From Lateolabrax maculatus (lineage: Eukaryota; Chordata; Actinopteri; Acropomatiformes; Lateolabracidae), in assembly GCA_031216445.1 (NCBI GenBank), contig CM062197.1, positions 416,001-480,000 of the forward strand: a stretch of DNA of 64,000 bases, in the 5' to 3' direction. The notes under the pieces were generated by a model. That model was not told the DNA's origin. It did no database searches and saw nothing but the letters and a program-made list of their open reading frames with translations. The translations under genes were made by a program, and so were the position numbers. This document shows, piece after piece, positions 21,876 to 35,150 of the stretch. The stretch's first letter is position 1. The number at the start of each line of letters is the position of its first letter.

Positions 21876-23279
21876 AATAGGCAGAAGAAGGACGGAGACA
21901 CAGGTTTGTGTTTCCTGTCTGGACTTTGTAGTTCAGACTGGTCAGAGCCGTAGTCCTCACTCTGACTGATACTGTTAGGCCTCTAGTTTGATGCTCCACT
22001 TCACCACTGAGGTCCATCAGCTTTCACACAAAACAAACCACATTTACCTGAACACACACAAGCCCCTCCTGACAGGAATCTGAGAGAATCCCTGAGCTCA
22101 AAAAGATATAAAGCAAGATATCAAAAAGGCTGCAAATACATCCAAGACGCACTTCAAACGGATTGAAATCTGATTAGTCAAAGCACCTCGGAGGAGGTTT
22201 GAGACACACAGCATAGATGGTACCGGGTCGACAGGCCACCGAACTGAGAGACCCAAAACCACTACAAAGAAACGCAAAATGATTACAAAGAGACACAAAA
22301 CAACCACAAAGATATAGAAGATTCTGTCTCTTTGAGCCCCTCGTCGTCGGTGACAGCAGTGTTTCCTGGCAGCTGGACAGATCATTTGGTCCCCAGTCGA
22401 CACAAGCCATCAGAAAGTCCTTCATGGCCAAATGAATATTTTTAGGGGTGGCTGACTGTAAACGATACACTCTAAGAGACGTGAACAGAACTCACTATCA
22501 AGATCAAGGCTACAAAATGCCCACAATGCATCACTCTCACTCTGTGGGACTATCTGCATTCATAAAGAATATCTGCAGTTGTGTAACTGTCCCACTTTGT
22601 CATGTGTCTTTTCCTGAAAACATATTAGCATGATCTTGTCGTGAAAGTGGGAACAAAATAATCTCAACTCAAGGTTCACTTCGCAGCTTCCTTAGCGAAC
22701 ACATATTTCTGTTTGAAAACAAGTGTGTCTATGTTGTTTCGGTCATTTAGTGTCTGAACGTGACCCCGACTGACGCTGTGAGTCTGCACCTGATGACTTC
22801 TGTTTATGAAGCACAGACTCACTGTGTGTTGTGATTCTACAAACGGTGCCTGAAGGAACATACCACTGTTTTTCAGGTTTTAGCTCATTCAACATGACAT
22901 GTTCTTTGCATTAACGTCCATTGTTTTCTGAGGCCACAGTGGTGAGCTCCCCATAGTTACAGAGCCAGGCTAGTTGTTTCCCCGTTTCCACTCTTTATGC
23001 TAAGCTAAGCTAACTGGCTGCTGGCTGCAGCTTCACCTTTACAAACTAATTTTCCAAATTCCATTTTGACTGAATTCATCCAAACCAAACAACCACTAAA
23101 GAATGCTTTGGAAGATAAACAGCATTTATGTAAAGTATGTGTGATTGTTGGTTAAACTGCTCAATTACCATTTAGTTTTGGTTTTATTTATGTTTGTCTG
23201 GTTCTGATGCCTTCAAATATTTTCTGTAAGTTTTTAAATGTCTTTTATATTGTTACAGCATGCAGATCATTTCAATAAA
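21876..23279 (+). other. nipal4: nipal4 3' UTR (inferred) and polyA signal
   Basis: No further ORF of note. AATAAA at about 23,274-23,279 (atttcaataaagacttctg) is the first clear polyadenylation signal after the stop, giving a 3' UTR of about 1.4 kb. A GCTAAGCTAAGC-type repeat lies inside it at about 22,960-23,060. A mobile-derived sequence would then be part of the mRNA. Confidence 0.5.
22960..23060 (+). repeat. dispersed GCTAAGCTAAGC repeat
   Basis: gagccaggctagttgtttcc, tttatgctaagctaagctaa and ctggctgctggctgcag. Other copies or fragments lie near 18,520-18,560, 19,495-19,640, 34,438-34,480, 34,560-34,620, 42,030-42,200 and, reversed, 54,825-54,850. This is a common percomorph interspersed repeat whose class I cannot name. 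Confidence 0.8.
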
Positions 23280-26200
23280 GACTTCTGACCAGGATCCCAA
23301 TTCATCTCATTATGTCGCTGTTTATTCTATTGTTTTGGTATTTTTTAATGATAAATATCTCTGTTACTATGTTTCCCTTTAAACGGTTTATTCAGTCCAA
23401 AAAGATAAAGATAGATATTCAATTTACAATTCGTTAAGACTTGAGCCTTTAAAGTCCATTTTAAGTCACAGATACAAGATACAGCAAGAACACTTTTAAA
23501 ACAAAGTGCTTTACAGGAAGAAGACAAGAAAGAGCGAAATATGAGACGGAGACGACAGCATATAAAAACAAGTTACTGCAAATGTACGAAACCACAAAAT
23601 ATATCTCATGGAAATATGTTGGATTTTGTTTTACGGCGTTCACTGATTCATCCTCTGGAGGATGTTTCAGAGTCGAGGAGCAGCAGCAGCAAAGACCAGC
23701 GGCTGCTCCCAGAGGTCAGAGGTCAACAGCTCTTTAACTGCAGAGGGTCAGAAGTTCCACTCTGATCAGAAGACCTTCAGGATGAACTGTAATAACTTCA
23801 CTGATCCTCTGACTGTCCATCAGGTCAACATGTTGATGTGTCCATCAGCCTCAGCTGGATGTAAGAACATTAAACCTCCTAAACAACAGCATGTAGCGTT
23901 TATCTCACAGCCTCGCCGAGCTGCAAGCTCGGCTGCAGACTCTGACTGGTTGACTCTGGGTTCACATTTCAGGTAGTAAAGTGTTATTTCTCCTCCCATC
24001 CTGTTGAACGAGGCGGATCATTACACACCAGGTTCTCTACCTGAGCAGACTAATGATCCAGCAGCAGAGTCAGACTGAGTGTCAGACAGGAAACTCACCT
24101 ATTGCTCACTGCGCAGGAATTAGAGTTGCAAACTAGAGTGACGTCCAGCAGCAATGAAGCCGGAGCTGATAAAACTGCAGGACCCTGAACGCCACGTTAT
24201 ATAAACGGTATATAAACACTCAGCAAATCACAATCTGACATGATGTGATGGGAGAGAGTCCAGAAACAGATTTACAGTGGCTCAACATGTCTGTGAGGCA
24301 GCAAGGGCCGAGTCAGGAGCAGAAACTCTGCTTTCACTTCCAAGTTAGATCTAAACGAGTCGGCCTCATTCACTGTTTCTCGTGGAGGGCTCAAAGTCCA
24401 TCCACCTTCCTGAGAGGAAACGCTCAGAATCTGAGAAAAGAAAACTTGACAAATGGCAGAAAGTCCCTCCTCCCATCTGGGACAGGAAGCAGACCTGATC
24501 CAGACCACCTGAGAGGTCTGGGCGCATCATAACGGAGCAGCAGATCAGAAATAAGCTGCAGTACAAAAAGGAAGCCAGTGTCGAGATCTGAGAACTGGAC
24601 TGATGTGGTATCTCCTGGTCTTTATCAGGACATTGGCAGCAGTGATCAGAGACCTGTAAAGACCTGTTACAGTCCAGCCCTTTGATCTTTGAAAAATGCT
24701 TTACTAACAAGGGAATTGGGATGCACCCCAGGAATGGAATCCAGCCGTTCTCATGTCTGCTGCTGTGCTGTAGATGTCCACTGGGTGTCACTGTGGTACA
24801 GGACATGTGACGGGACAGCTGGGTGGTGTTGAACATAATCACAGGGCATGTAGAAAACACACACACACACACACACACAGGTCTGACAGCAGCTTTGAAC
24901 CCGTTTGTCTGGTCTTTATCTCCTGCTGTGCGTCTTTCTACCGATGATTCACCTCATCGGTGACCTGGTAACTCAGCAGGCAGTTCTTTTAGTGGCCGAC
25001 AGAAACTGTTGGTGAGTTCGGTGTCGAAGCTCTGAGGTTAAAATCACAAGAGCTGCACATCTCTAATAATTACAGATACGTTTATCAAAGAAAATCACAC
25101 CAGTAAAAATTTAATCAAAGACGAACATGTCAGAGGTTAAAGTATAGGAATTAAATGTAGTATATATAAAATAAATGATATCACTGTGGTAGGCAGCTGG
25201 GCAGTAATGATGGAATAATAAAGTAATACATTGTCCTTTATTAGTTGTTTATATTCTGGATTGTTACCCTGGAGTCTGTAAAGTAACTCAAGTTATCAGG
25301 TAAATGTAGTGGAGTATAAAGTACAATATGTACTCTGAGATGTGGTGGAGGAGAAGGAGAAAGTTTAAAAAAGTGCAGTTGAGTAAATGTGCTGAGTTTC
25401 CACCTGTGGTGAGTATTTCAGATGGTTGAAACGTCTGATAAGCTTTTAAAGGCCTTCGTCTGTTAACTTCAGCAGCTGTTCTCAGTCTGAATCACTGAAA
25501 GCCCCAGAACACAACCAAAACACAGACTGCTCCTTTAACTGTGTGTGGAATGAGCAGTAAAGAGCTGTTCAGCACATGATGATGATGATGATGATGATCG
25601 CAGCTCTATCTGCTGCTGCAGATAAGTACTCTCTGTCAACCAAAAGCCATAATTACATTTTGCACGCTTTGATTGGCTTTCGTTAATTCCCTGACAGCCA
25701 ATCAGCTGCTCTTCTGTCTGAGTTGCTCAACTTGTGTCCATGTTTGATGGTCATTTTAAACCCCCATAATCCTCTCTGAGAGGTTGAAGCGGCGCCTCGC
25801 GGACGCAGTGTGACAGCTTCACTGTCGTTTACACACTTTTCTTCTTATCTGACAGTTTTCAACAGATGTTCCTCCATAATTCCTCTAAATCTGTGTCATG
25901 TGATCTTTTCTAATCCCTCGATACAAACCGGAGCTCCATCGTGCTGCTGCATCTGTGTGTGTGTTCGCATGTCTTGTTGTGTGTTTGTACAAGCCTTTAT
26001 GTGGTTATGTCAGTGTGTATTTGTGCTGATTTCTGGTTATTGGTTGCTGTAATTGTTCCTTCGGTCTTCATCATGGGAGTTTAATGTAAAAAATGGAGGA
26101 CAGAACCTACAGTCCTTCAATGCAAAAATGCTTCTTAAAGTTGAACTAAATGAGGCTTCAGCAGTCTGAGTTGGTCAAATCAAATCTTCCAAACTTACTG

Positions 26201-29200
26201 AACTGGTAGAATATTTGTGTTAATATTATTTCACTGCAGCTCAGCAAAGAAACAAAGAGGAAATGTTGCACTAAAAAGATTTCAACCATGGGAGACACTG
26301 AAACGTCCCATCAGCTGTTGGACGGATCGAAATGTACAGGATGAACTGTGATACCTCAACATGTGACCTAATGACCAAATACCTGCGGCTAAAGACATCA
26401 GCAGCCTCAGTTTAAGGACCTAATGTTAGCGTGCTAACACGCTAAACTCAGGGAAACATCAGCATGTTAGCATTCTGATGTTAGCCTTAGCTCCGCCTTG
26501 CAGGTTTCAGGTGTGTTAAAGACGAAGCACCAGTTTCAACTGCATCTCCAGAAAATCAGCAAAAGAAATAATATCACGTTCATGGGAGGAAGGTTACAGC
26601 CTCCTCATCGCTCCACAGGTTTGATGTTCTCAGCTCTTCATGTACGTCAGCATTCATTCCCTCAGTCTGTTTCTGCTTTTATCCAAACTCTCAGACAGGA
26701 GGTCCTTGTTTCGAGCTCCTGGAGGTTTTTTATGTGCAGCAGGTGGGAAAGTGGGTGGGGGGGCAGCGGAGAGAAGCGCAGCGCAAACAAGACCTCAACA
26801 CAAGACAGGTGTGCAGGGGAAACTAAAACACAGGCCCTGACAAATTGCTATGGAAGTGATTAAACGTGACTAAATTCCACTCTTTTCCATTCAGGGTAAA
26901 TCTCACAAACTGGAGTCTCTGCATGGACGGACACCACCAGAGGGGTGAGCTGTGCTTCTGTAATACACGGGATGGGAAAGAGACGTGAGGACAGGAAACA
27001 TGTACATAAAGATGAGGCAGACTATTGAGTCTTAAGAAAAAGACATCTTCAGGATGAGATATTATTAAACTCGTCTTTCATCCTTTTGTCTTATTAACAC
27101 TTTCTCTTCCTTCAGGTCAGCTTGTCAGGATCTCTCGTGGAGTTCAGGTAACCTCTCGGCACAGCGACGACCGTCTTTTAGCATTTCACACCACCAGGGA
27201 ATGAGGGGTAAGAGGAGGTTGAGCTACATTTATAGCCCCAACCCTCCCATTTCAACCCTGTGGGGGTGTTGGATTGATTTGAGCTGTCATTTCCCCGGCA
27301 GGCAGACTGTGACGAAGGCTACCAGGAACTGACAGAGATCCTGGACTGAGAGGGTGTAATGTGTCTGTAAGCCTCCTTAAATGCTGCAGATAGAGCCACT
27401 CGTGGAGGGGGGGCTGCGGTGTTATTTTTAATTGAAAATCCACCTAACATTACTCAGACTCCTTTAGATCTCGCTGCTGTAGCCCCGGGCTGTTAACTCT
27501 GGAGGAGAAGTAGGCCGATGAAGATGGAGATGAAGAGCGGGGAGACGAAATGATTCAGTAGATTTATATTATAAACACTGTTTATTGGATTGATTTTCTT
27601 TGTCAATATGTTCCACACATCCGTTCTCAACATTTCCTCTGCCATGGCATCCTCATTAAAGGACAGATTACACCAGTTTCTTCTTTATGTTCTCCCTGTT
27701 AATAGATCCTCCCAGCACTGTCAACTTCAACAGCTGTTTGGTCTCCACAGGAAGTAGAAAGGTATCGATGGACATTACTGGTTCATCAATAAAGCAGCAC
27801 AGAGAGAATCAAACTTCTGTCACCACAGTAACAAATACACTTCTGACTGATTTCATCATTCTCCAACATAACGACAATGTCTCAGTGTTATTGTTAAAGC
27901 TGAATTCATTGATTAATAAAGGTATTATTGTGAACATGTGGGGGTGGCACGATGACCTTCTCATCCCAACACAGCGAAGCCAAACCCAGCGGGTCTGTCT
28001 TCGGACTTTTCTTCTTCTTCAAATACTTCAGCTCATTCTCTCTAGTTTTGTTTTATTTCAAACTTCTCTCTATTTCTTTGCAGTGAAGAATGGTCTGGTG
28101 TTTGGTCGGCAGCCCCTCAGGGATCCAGTACTCCTCCTCCTCCTCCTCCTCCACTTCCTCGCTGTTCATCTGGAAGTTTGTTGGAGGGCGAGCAGTGGAA
28201 GGTAATGGGCCACAAACTCCTAATCAGGGCCTTTCTGGGGCTAATTGTGGGCTTTGTTTCAGCCCCGTCTGTCTCTGTTCTCCCTCACAGCCGGGGAGTA
28301 ATGAGGCGTTTGGTGATATGATGTCCCCCTCAGGACACCAAACCATTCAATGAAAGTTCCCGGGAGTTCGGAAAGAGCAGGAGCTAATGGAGAGAAACAA
28401 GGACGAGAAGACGAAGTCATGAGAGAAAGAATGGGATAGAACGATTGGGGTTTAAGTGCGATAAAGACAGAGGCAATGTGCAGCTACAGAGAGAAGTGGA
28501 AATAAAGACATTGCACCAAGAGACGGATCGATAAAGCAGAAACATAAAGACAGCAGAGAGGGTGAAAGAGCCCCTGCAGACTGAGCTGAAGATGGACTCT
28601 GGAGGGGAATCAGAGAACCAGAGGTTCATTTCATATGAACCACATCATTTGAACAAGCCTCTCCAGAACACTTCCAGTCCAGCTATTACTTGGACAACTT
28701 TGCACACAGAATCTGCAGCTGCTTCTGTTTCACTGTTTCCCAACGACTGAAGAAACACGTTTAAATTAAACCAGCTAAAGGGCCAGCCACCTTCTTCTGT
28801 ACAATGAGACGCTGACAATGTGCCGGTGGCTGAAGGATTCAGTATGCTTGAAACGGATGAGTTCTCATGGTAAAATGTATGAAGACAAAAGCCTGCTGCC
28901 ATCATAAGCCAGGTTTCCACCTACTACTGTCATGTGACTTCAATGGTGGTTTGAGGTAAACAGTCGGTCCCATTAAACCTTCGCAGAAGAAGCAAATTCA
29001 TTCGTTTGCACTAAGAAAATATTTATGGGGTTCCATTTGTGACAAAAATGATGTTGCTTGCACACAGTCTATGTCAACTGAACATGTGAAAAAAACATTT
29101 TTCTGTGTCAAGTCATCTTTGAACTGTACTTCAATTTTGTCAAAACTCTTATGACAGATTGTCTTTGTCGACGCTCACCAGACAAAACATTTGGCTGCAT

Positions 29201-29244
29201 GCATTCATCTTTAAACTGTACTTCTTTTGTCTGACTGTGGCGTC
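23280..29244. other. intergenic region, no supported gene
   Basis: I found no exon with a recognisable domain on either strand. Dispersed repeat text occurs at about 23,775-23,880, 25,230-25,380 (reversed TACTTT family) and 26,295-26,500, and there is (CA)n at 24,857-24,879. The longest ORFs (24,366-24,878 - and 27,687-28,205 +) lack domains or splice support. Stretches at about 25,640-25,740, 27,110-27,560 and 28,200-28,340 look non-repetitive and could be regulatory, but nothing in one sequence proves that. Confidence 0.55.
26295..26500 (+). repeat. dispersed teleost repeat (AGCATGTTAGC family)
   Basis: caggatgaactgtgatacct, tgaccaaatacctgcggcta, gttagcgtgctaacacgcta and catcagcatgttagcattct. 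The same family is seen at about 2,465, 21,170-21,300, 23,780, 38,085 and 60,940. It is the fullest copy in the window. Confidence 0.75.
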
Positions 29245-31928
29245 CTGATGTGTTGGTGGTGTTGATGTGTTGATGTGTTGGTGGTGTTGATGTGTTGATG
29301 TGTTGGTGGTGTTGATGTGTTGATGTGTTGGTGGTGTTGATGTGTTGATGTGGTGTTGATGTGTTGGTGGTGCTGATGTGTTGATGTGTTGGTGGTGCTG
29401 ATGTGTTGATGTGTTGGTGGTGCTGATGTGTTGGTGGTGTTGATGTGTTGATGTGGTGGTGGTGTTGATGTGTTGATGTGTTGGTGGTGTTGATGTGTTG
29501 ATGTGTTGGTGGTGTTGATGTGTTGATGTGGTGTTGATGTGTTGGTGGTGCTGATGTGTTGGTGGTGTTGATGTGTTGATGTGGTGGTGGTGTTGGTGGT
29601 GTTGGTGGTGTTGATGTGTTGATGTGCTGATGTGTTGGTGGTGTTGATGTGTTGATGTGGTGGTGGTGTTGATGTGTTGATGTGGTGGGGCTGGTGGTGT
29701 TGATGTGTTGGTGGTGCTGATGTGTTGATGTGGTGGTGTTGGTGGTGTTGATGTGTTGATGTGTTGGTGGTGTTGGTGGTGTTGATGTGTTGATGTGTTG
29801 GTGGTGTTGATGTGTTGATGTGGTGGTGTTGGTGGTGTTGATGTGTTGATGTGTTGGTGGTGTTGGTGGTGTTGATGTGTTGATGTGTTGGTGGTGTTGA
29901 TGTGTTGATGTGGTGGTGGTGTTGATGTGTTTATGTGGTGGGGCTGGTGGTGTTGATGTGTTGGTGGTGCTGATGTGTTGATGTGGTGGTGTTGATGTGT
30001 TGATGTGGTGCTGATGTGTTGATGTGTTGGTGGTGCTGATATGTTGATGTGGTGCTGATGTGTTGATGTGTTGGTGGTGCTGATGTGTTGATGTGGTGCT
30101 GATGTGTTGATGTGGTGTTGATGTGTTGATGTGGTGCTGATGTGTTGATGTGTTGGTGGTGCTGATATGTTGATGTGGTGCTGATGTGTTGATGTGTTGG
30201 TGGTGCTGATGTGTTGATGTGTTGGTGGTGCTGATATGTTGATGTGGTGCTGATGTGTTGATGTGTTGGTGGTGCTGATGTGTTGATGTGGTGCTGATGT
30301 GTTGATGTGGTGTTGATGTGTTGATGTGGTGCTGATGTGTTGATGTGTTGGTGGTGCTGATATGTTGATGTGGTGCTGATGTGTTGATGTGTTGGTGGTG
30401 CTGATGTGCTGATGTGTTGATGTGGTGCTGATGTGTTGATGTGGTGTTGATGTGTTGATGTGGTGCTGATGTGTTGATGTGTTGGTGGTGCTGATGTGTT
30501 GATGTGGTGCTGATGTGTTGGTGGTGTTGATGTGTTGATGTGGTGCTGATGTGTTGATGTGTTGATGTGGTGTTGATGTGTTGATGTGGTGCTGATGTGT
30601 TGATGTGTTGGTGGTGCTGATGTGTTGATGTGGTGCTGATGTGTTGGTGGTGTTGATGTGTTGATGTGGTGGTGCTGATGTGTTGATGTGGTGCTGATGT
30701 GTTGGTGGTGTTGATGTGTTGATGTGGTGGTGCTGATGTGTTGATGTGCTGATGTGCTGATGTGTTGGTGGTGCTGATGTGTTGATGTGGTGCTGATGTG
30801 TTGATGTGTTGGTGGGGCTGGTGGTGTTGATGTGTTGATGTGGTGGGGCTGGTGGTGTTGATGTGTTGGTGGTGCTGATGTGTTGATGTGGTGCTGATGT
30901 GTTGATGTGTTGGTGGGGCTGATGTGTTGATGTGGTGGTGTTGGTTGTGTTGATGTGGTGCTGATGTGTTGATGTGTTGGTGGTGCTGATGTGTTGATGT
31001 GGTGCTGATGTGTTGGTGGTGTTGATGTGTTGATGTGGTGGTGCTGATGTGCTGATGTGTTGGTGGTGCTGATGTGTTGATGTGGTGCTGATGTGTTGGT
31101 GGTGCTGATGTGTTGATGTGGTGGTGTTGGTGGTGTTGATGTGTTGATGTGGTGGTGCTGATGTGTTGATGTGGTGCTGATGTGTTGATGTGTTGATGTG
31201 GTGTTGATGTGTTGATGTGGTGTTGATGTGTTGATGTGTTGGTGGTGCTGATGTGTTGATGTGGTGCTGATGTGTTGATGTGGTGTTGATGTGTTGGTGG
31301 TGCTGATGTGTTGATGTGTTGATGTGTTGATGTGTTGGTGGTGCTGATGTGTTGATGTGGTGCTGATGTGTTGATGTGTTGGTGGTGCTGATGTGTTGAT
31401 GTGGTGCTGATGTGTTGATGTGTTGATGTGTTGATGTGGTGGTGCTGATGTGTTGATGTGGTGCTGATGTGTTGGTGGTGTTGATGTGTTGATGTGGTGG
31501 TGCTGATGTGCTGATGTGTTGATGTGGTGCTGATGTGTTGATGTGTTGGTGGGGCTGGTGGTGTTGATGTGTTGATGTGGTGGGGCTGGTGGTGTTGATG
31601 TGTTGGTGGTGCTGATGTGTTGATGTGGTGCTGATGTGTTGATGTGTTGGTGGGGCTGGTGGTGTTGATGTGTTGATGTGGTGGGGCTGGTGGTGTTGAT
31701 GTGTTGGTGGTGCTGATGTGTTGATGTGGTGCTGATGTGTTGATGTGTTGATGTGGTGGGGCTGGTGGTGTTGATGTGTTGATGTGGTGGGGCTGGTGGT
31801 GTTGATGTGTTGGTGGTGTTGATGTGTTGATGTGGTGCTGATGTGTTGATGTGTTGATGTGGTGGGGCTGGTGGTGTTGATGTGTTGGTGGTGTTGATGT
31901 GTTGGTGGTGCTGATGTGTTGATGTGGT
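29245..31928. repeat. 2.7-kb TG-rich minisatellite of mixed 8- and 9-bp units
   Basis: Built from ttgatgtg (8 bp), ttggtggtg (9 bp) and variants with ctg for ttg. The + strand is nearly free of C apart from the ctg variants. Composite blocks repeat several times: gatgtgttgatgtggtgctg is common between 30,000 and 31,900, and ggtggggctggtggtgttg appears in clusters towards the 3' part. It lies between the converging nipal4 and gria1 genes. Runs such as ggtggtgttggtggtg could form two-tetrad G-quadruplexes. Confidence 0.97.
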
Positions 31929-34764
31929 AGTCTTTATCTGTTTTCGTCTTTATGTGTAATTGACCCCAACAGTGTTTCTATATTCATAACTTCTTCTTGT
32001 TTTTCAGAGTCTGACGTCTCTACTGAGGAATCGTATTTACACTCAGCACGTAACATCCGAGAGTCATTTCTGCCAACTGGGCACGGCAGATAATAACAGA
32101 TAATTAAAGCGGAGAGCGACTCCGTCATCTGATGGAGCTGAACTGGTCTTTAGAGGAGATTTTTACCATCAATAGACTTGAAATAAAGAGCTGTAATGCG
32201 TCTCATGTCGAGCTGGAAATGGGAGATACAATCTGATTCAACCTCCCATCTGGTGTCGCCCTGCGGCTTCAGACCATCAACACATTATTTCATAAGGTTT
32301 CATAACATGACAGATGAGGACGATATGCAGCAGATAGGAAGCACAAAGCTCAGGACGAACTCTGCTGGGTGGAGGCAGAAATTCAACAAAACTCTTTATC
32401 TCATTTAACAAACGCAACCAAAGTTCTCAAATGTTGTAAGAACGCAAGCAGCAATGCAAGAACCACCACAAAAGTCGAGATAATATTAAGAGTTTTTATT
32501 AAATACAGTAACTGATCAACAAAACCAAAATGGTTAGAAACTGAAAAATCAATTTAAAGTAAAAACATTATTTCGGCAAACAAGTGTAGCTCGGCACATG
32601 TATCATTCATATCATACGAATGTGAACATATTATTCCTGATATTTGTTCAGTTTCAGAGTAGAAAAAGTTCTCCTGCAGTGCTGCGCTGTGTTCAGTCCA
32701 CAAAACACTGAGGAGAGGATACAGAAGGAACGTGACCGACCTGAACACAACACAACCAATAGCTTTCCGAGGACATTTCAGACCCTGTCAGCGCAGTCGC
32801 AACACACTTCCATTACAGTAAAACTCTGTGGTTCACTGAACGCCACTCGGCCTCCAGTTCAAAGTAAAATGAACTAATAGTGTTTTACACCAACATAACA
32901 TAAACCACATGATGTCTGAGAACCAAAGAAAGTTTGAGAGCTCTGAAATAGTAAACGGTAAAAACAAGAGCCGAGAAACACGCCAACTAATCATAATGAA
33001 CATTACCACCGCTATAATTTAATAAATTCAACGACGTAATCATGCGATTTTCAACACTTTCAACTGGAACCCCCCCCCCCCCGTGAAGTTGGATTTCCGA
33101 CTTCGTAAAGTCACCAACCCCGACCTCAAAATCCAAGATGGCTGCTCCGCGTGTCAGCAGTAGTGAAAGCTGTAGTAAGACACCGTGAGCACGTCTGTCT
33201 GTTTGTGTCTCATTAAATCATTCGTACACACAGTGGTTCAGCTTCTGTCTGCGGACATGTTGCTACGCTGTTTGTATGAACAAAACACTGCATAATGCGT
33301 TGTTATCAACTGGTATCTGTAACAATGGCTAACCTGGTTAAAACTGGAACGTGTCCACTCAGATGTGACGTCATTCTCAGCTAAATGGAATGCAGCATAT
33401 TGTCCGATTTTATTAATATTTCATTTGAAACGGACACAGGAAGTGTTGAGTTTGGCTTAACAGTGTAACGCAGTAACAAAAAGAAACAGGAGCCGAGCTG
33501 CTTAAAGGCCCCGGCCGCTACTTGCGAATTAAAGTATGTCTTTCTAAATGTGTTTTAACTTCGACTTCACCAACAGTCAACGTCTGCAGCCCGAAAATAC
33601 ATTTGAGGAAATTAAAATACAGTTTACTGCATTCACTGCATCGCGCGTGATCATGCAGACCTTTAGCATTTTATTTGCATGGTGCTCCACAACATCTTCA
33701 AATCTTCGACAACACAGAAAGAAATGCCGAAAAATTCAGAAAAACTGGGTACAAAACAACAACGAAAGTGTTTCTTTAGGCCTCAATTAGGTTATTTATT
33801 ATCAGCATTTCTTCTTCTGTGTGTGACGTATGTGTTGTCAAAGTGAAGACCTTTTATATGACTCGACAGAAAATCAACCAGAAACTGTTTTGAGGAATAA
33901 TCGTTTTCCTCTAACGTGAGGATTTTTGCTTCTTCTCTGTTTTATGTTTTTGGACTGTTGATGGGACATAACAATGCTGGAAGACGTCACCTTGGGCTCA
34001 GGCATTTTTTTACATTTTATGGACCAAAGAACTAATCAATGAATCGAGAAAATAATTGGCGGATTAATATATAATGAAATGATGTCAGTTGCTTGCTGTT
34101 TCTTCTCTCACTGTATTTTTCAAATGCTGAAAACGTCAGCCTGTACAATTTCAGCTTTTCATCGTTTCCGAACAGACCTGAAACTTCAGCTTGGACATGG
34201 ATAAAATGTTAAAACTGTCATCATTTTAAATTAAAAAGGAACAATTGTTTTCCAGGATGCTTCGGTGATTTTCCACAACCAGAAATCTGCAGTTAAGAAT
34301 TGCATGTTTTCCCAAATGAACCAGAACCGTCAAACACATGCTCCTGTTGCGTTTGTCCAAAATGTCGTCAAACAGTAGTTTAACGTTTAAGGAAATATGT
34401 TTATTCACTTTCATTGATTCCACTCTCACGTCTGCAGCTGCTTAGCTTAGCTTAGTTTAGCATAAAGACTGGAATCTGGGAACAACCTCCAGCTCCCTGC
34501 ACCTCTAAAGCTCACTGATGAACACCTTATATCTGGTTTGTTTCATTTGGGCAAACACCAATTTGCTGCTCCCCATTCCCAGACTTCATGGTAAGCTAAG
34601 CTAGCTGGCTGCTACAGATATTTCCTTGAATATAATACAACTTTGAAATATAATTTCCAGAAAGAATATTGTGTTATATTCAGGCCAATATGGTCCATTA
34701 TAAATATCGTGGCAGAGAACACCCATCACATGTCTTCACAGGTCGACCCAGTTCAGCTGAACTG

Positions 34765-35150
34765 AGCTGCGTTCAAGGCAACTTGGAAGTCGAGATTTTC
34801 CGATTTCCTACTAGAAAAAGTTCCCTGGAACGCCGCTGAAAGTCGGACTTCCTACTTGTGAACTCAGGGCAAATCCATCTTCCCCGACTTCCCGTCACAC
34901 AGCACCGGCAGCAGCCATGAAGGCGCTCAGCGTAAACCACCAACTTCCTGTACTTCCTTAAATGAATCCATACTGTCACACAGTAAACCTGTTCAGCTGT
35001 CGACAGACCTGCCAAAGAGACACCAGTTTGTCACGGTCAGCCATCTTTTTAGTTTATGTCTGGCGCTGTGCCCCTTGAACGCTTGGAGGTCGGACATCGG
35101 AAGTTTCAGACCTCTGACTGTCTCTGGAACACAGCATGAAACCTCTTATT
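34765..35150. repeat. candidate palindromic non-autonomous element
   Basis: The left end reads gcgttcaaggcaacttggaag and the right end, reversed, reads gctgtgttccagagacagtc ... ccaagcgttcaaggggcac, so similar words face each other across about 380 bp. The phrases ttccctggaacgcc and cagacctctgactg belong to a known type of fish repeat found close to many genes. The class, probably a MITE-like DNA element, is an inference. Confidence 0.4.

Noticed and set aside
24366..24878. 170-residue ORF on the - strand
   Set aside because: The first residues come from a CA microsatellite, and the rest matches no family I know. No supporting exons were seen.
27687..28205. 172-residue ORF on the + strand
   Set aside because: Low-complexity Leu/Ser end from a TCC repeat, no domain and no splice partners.
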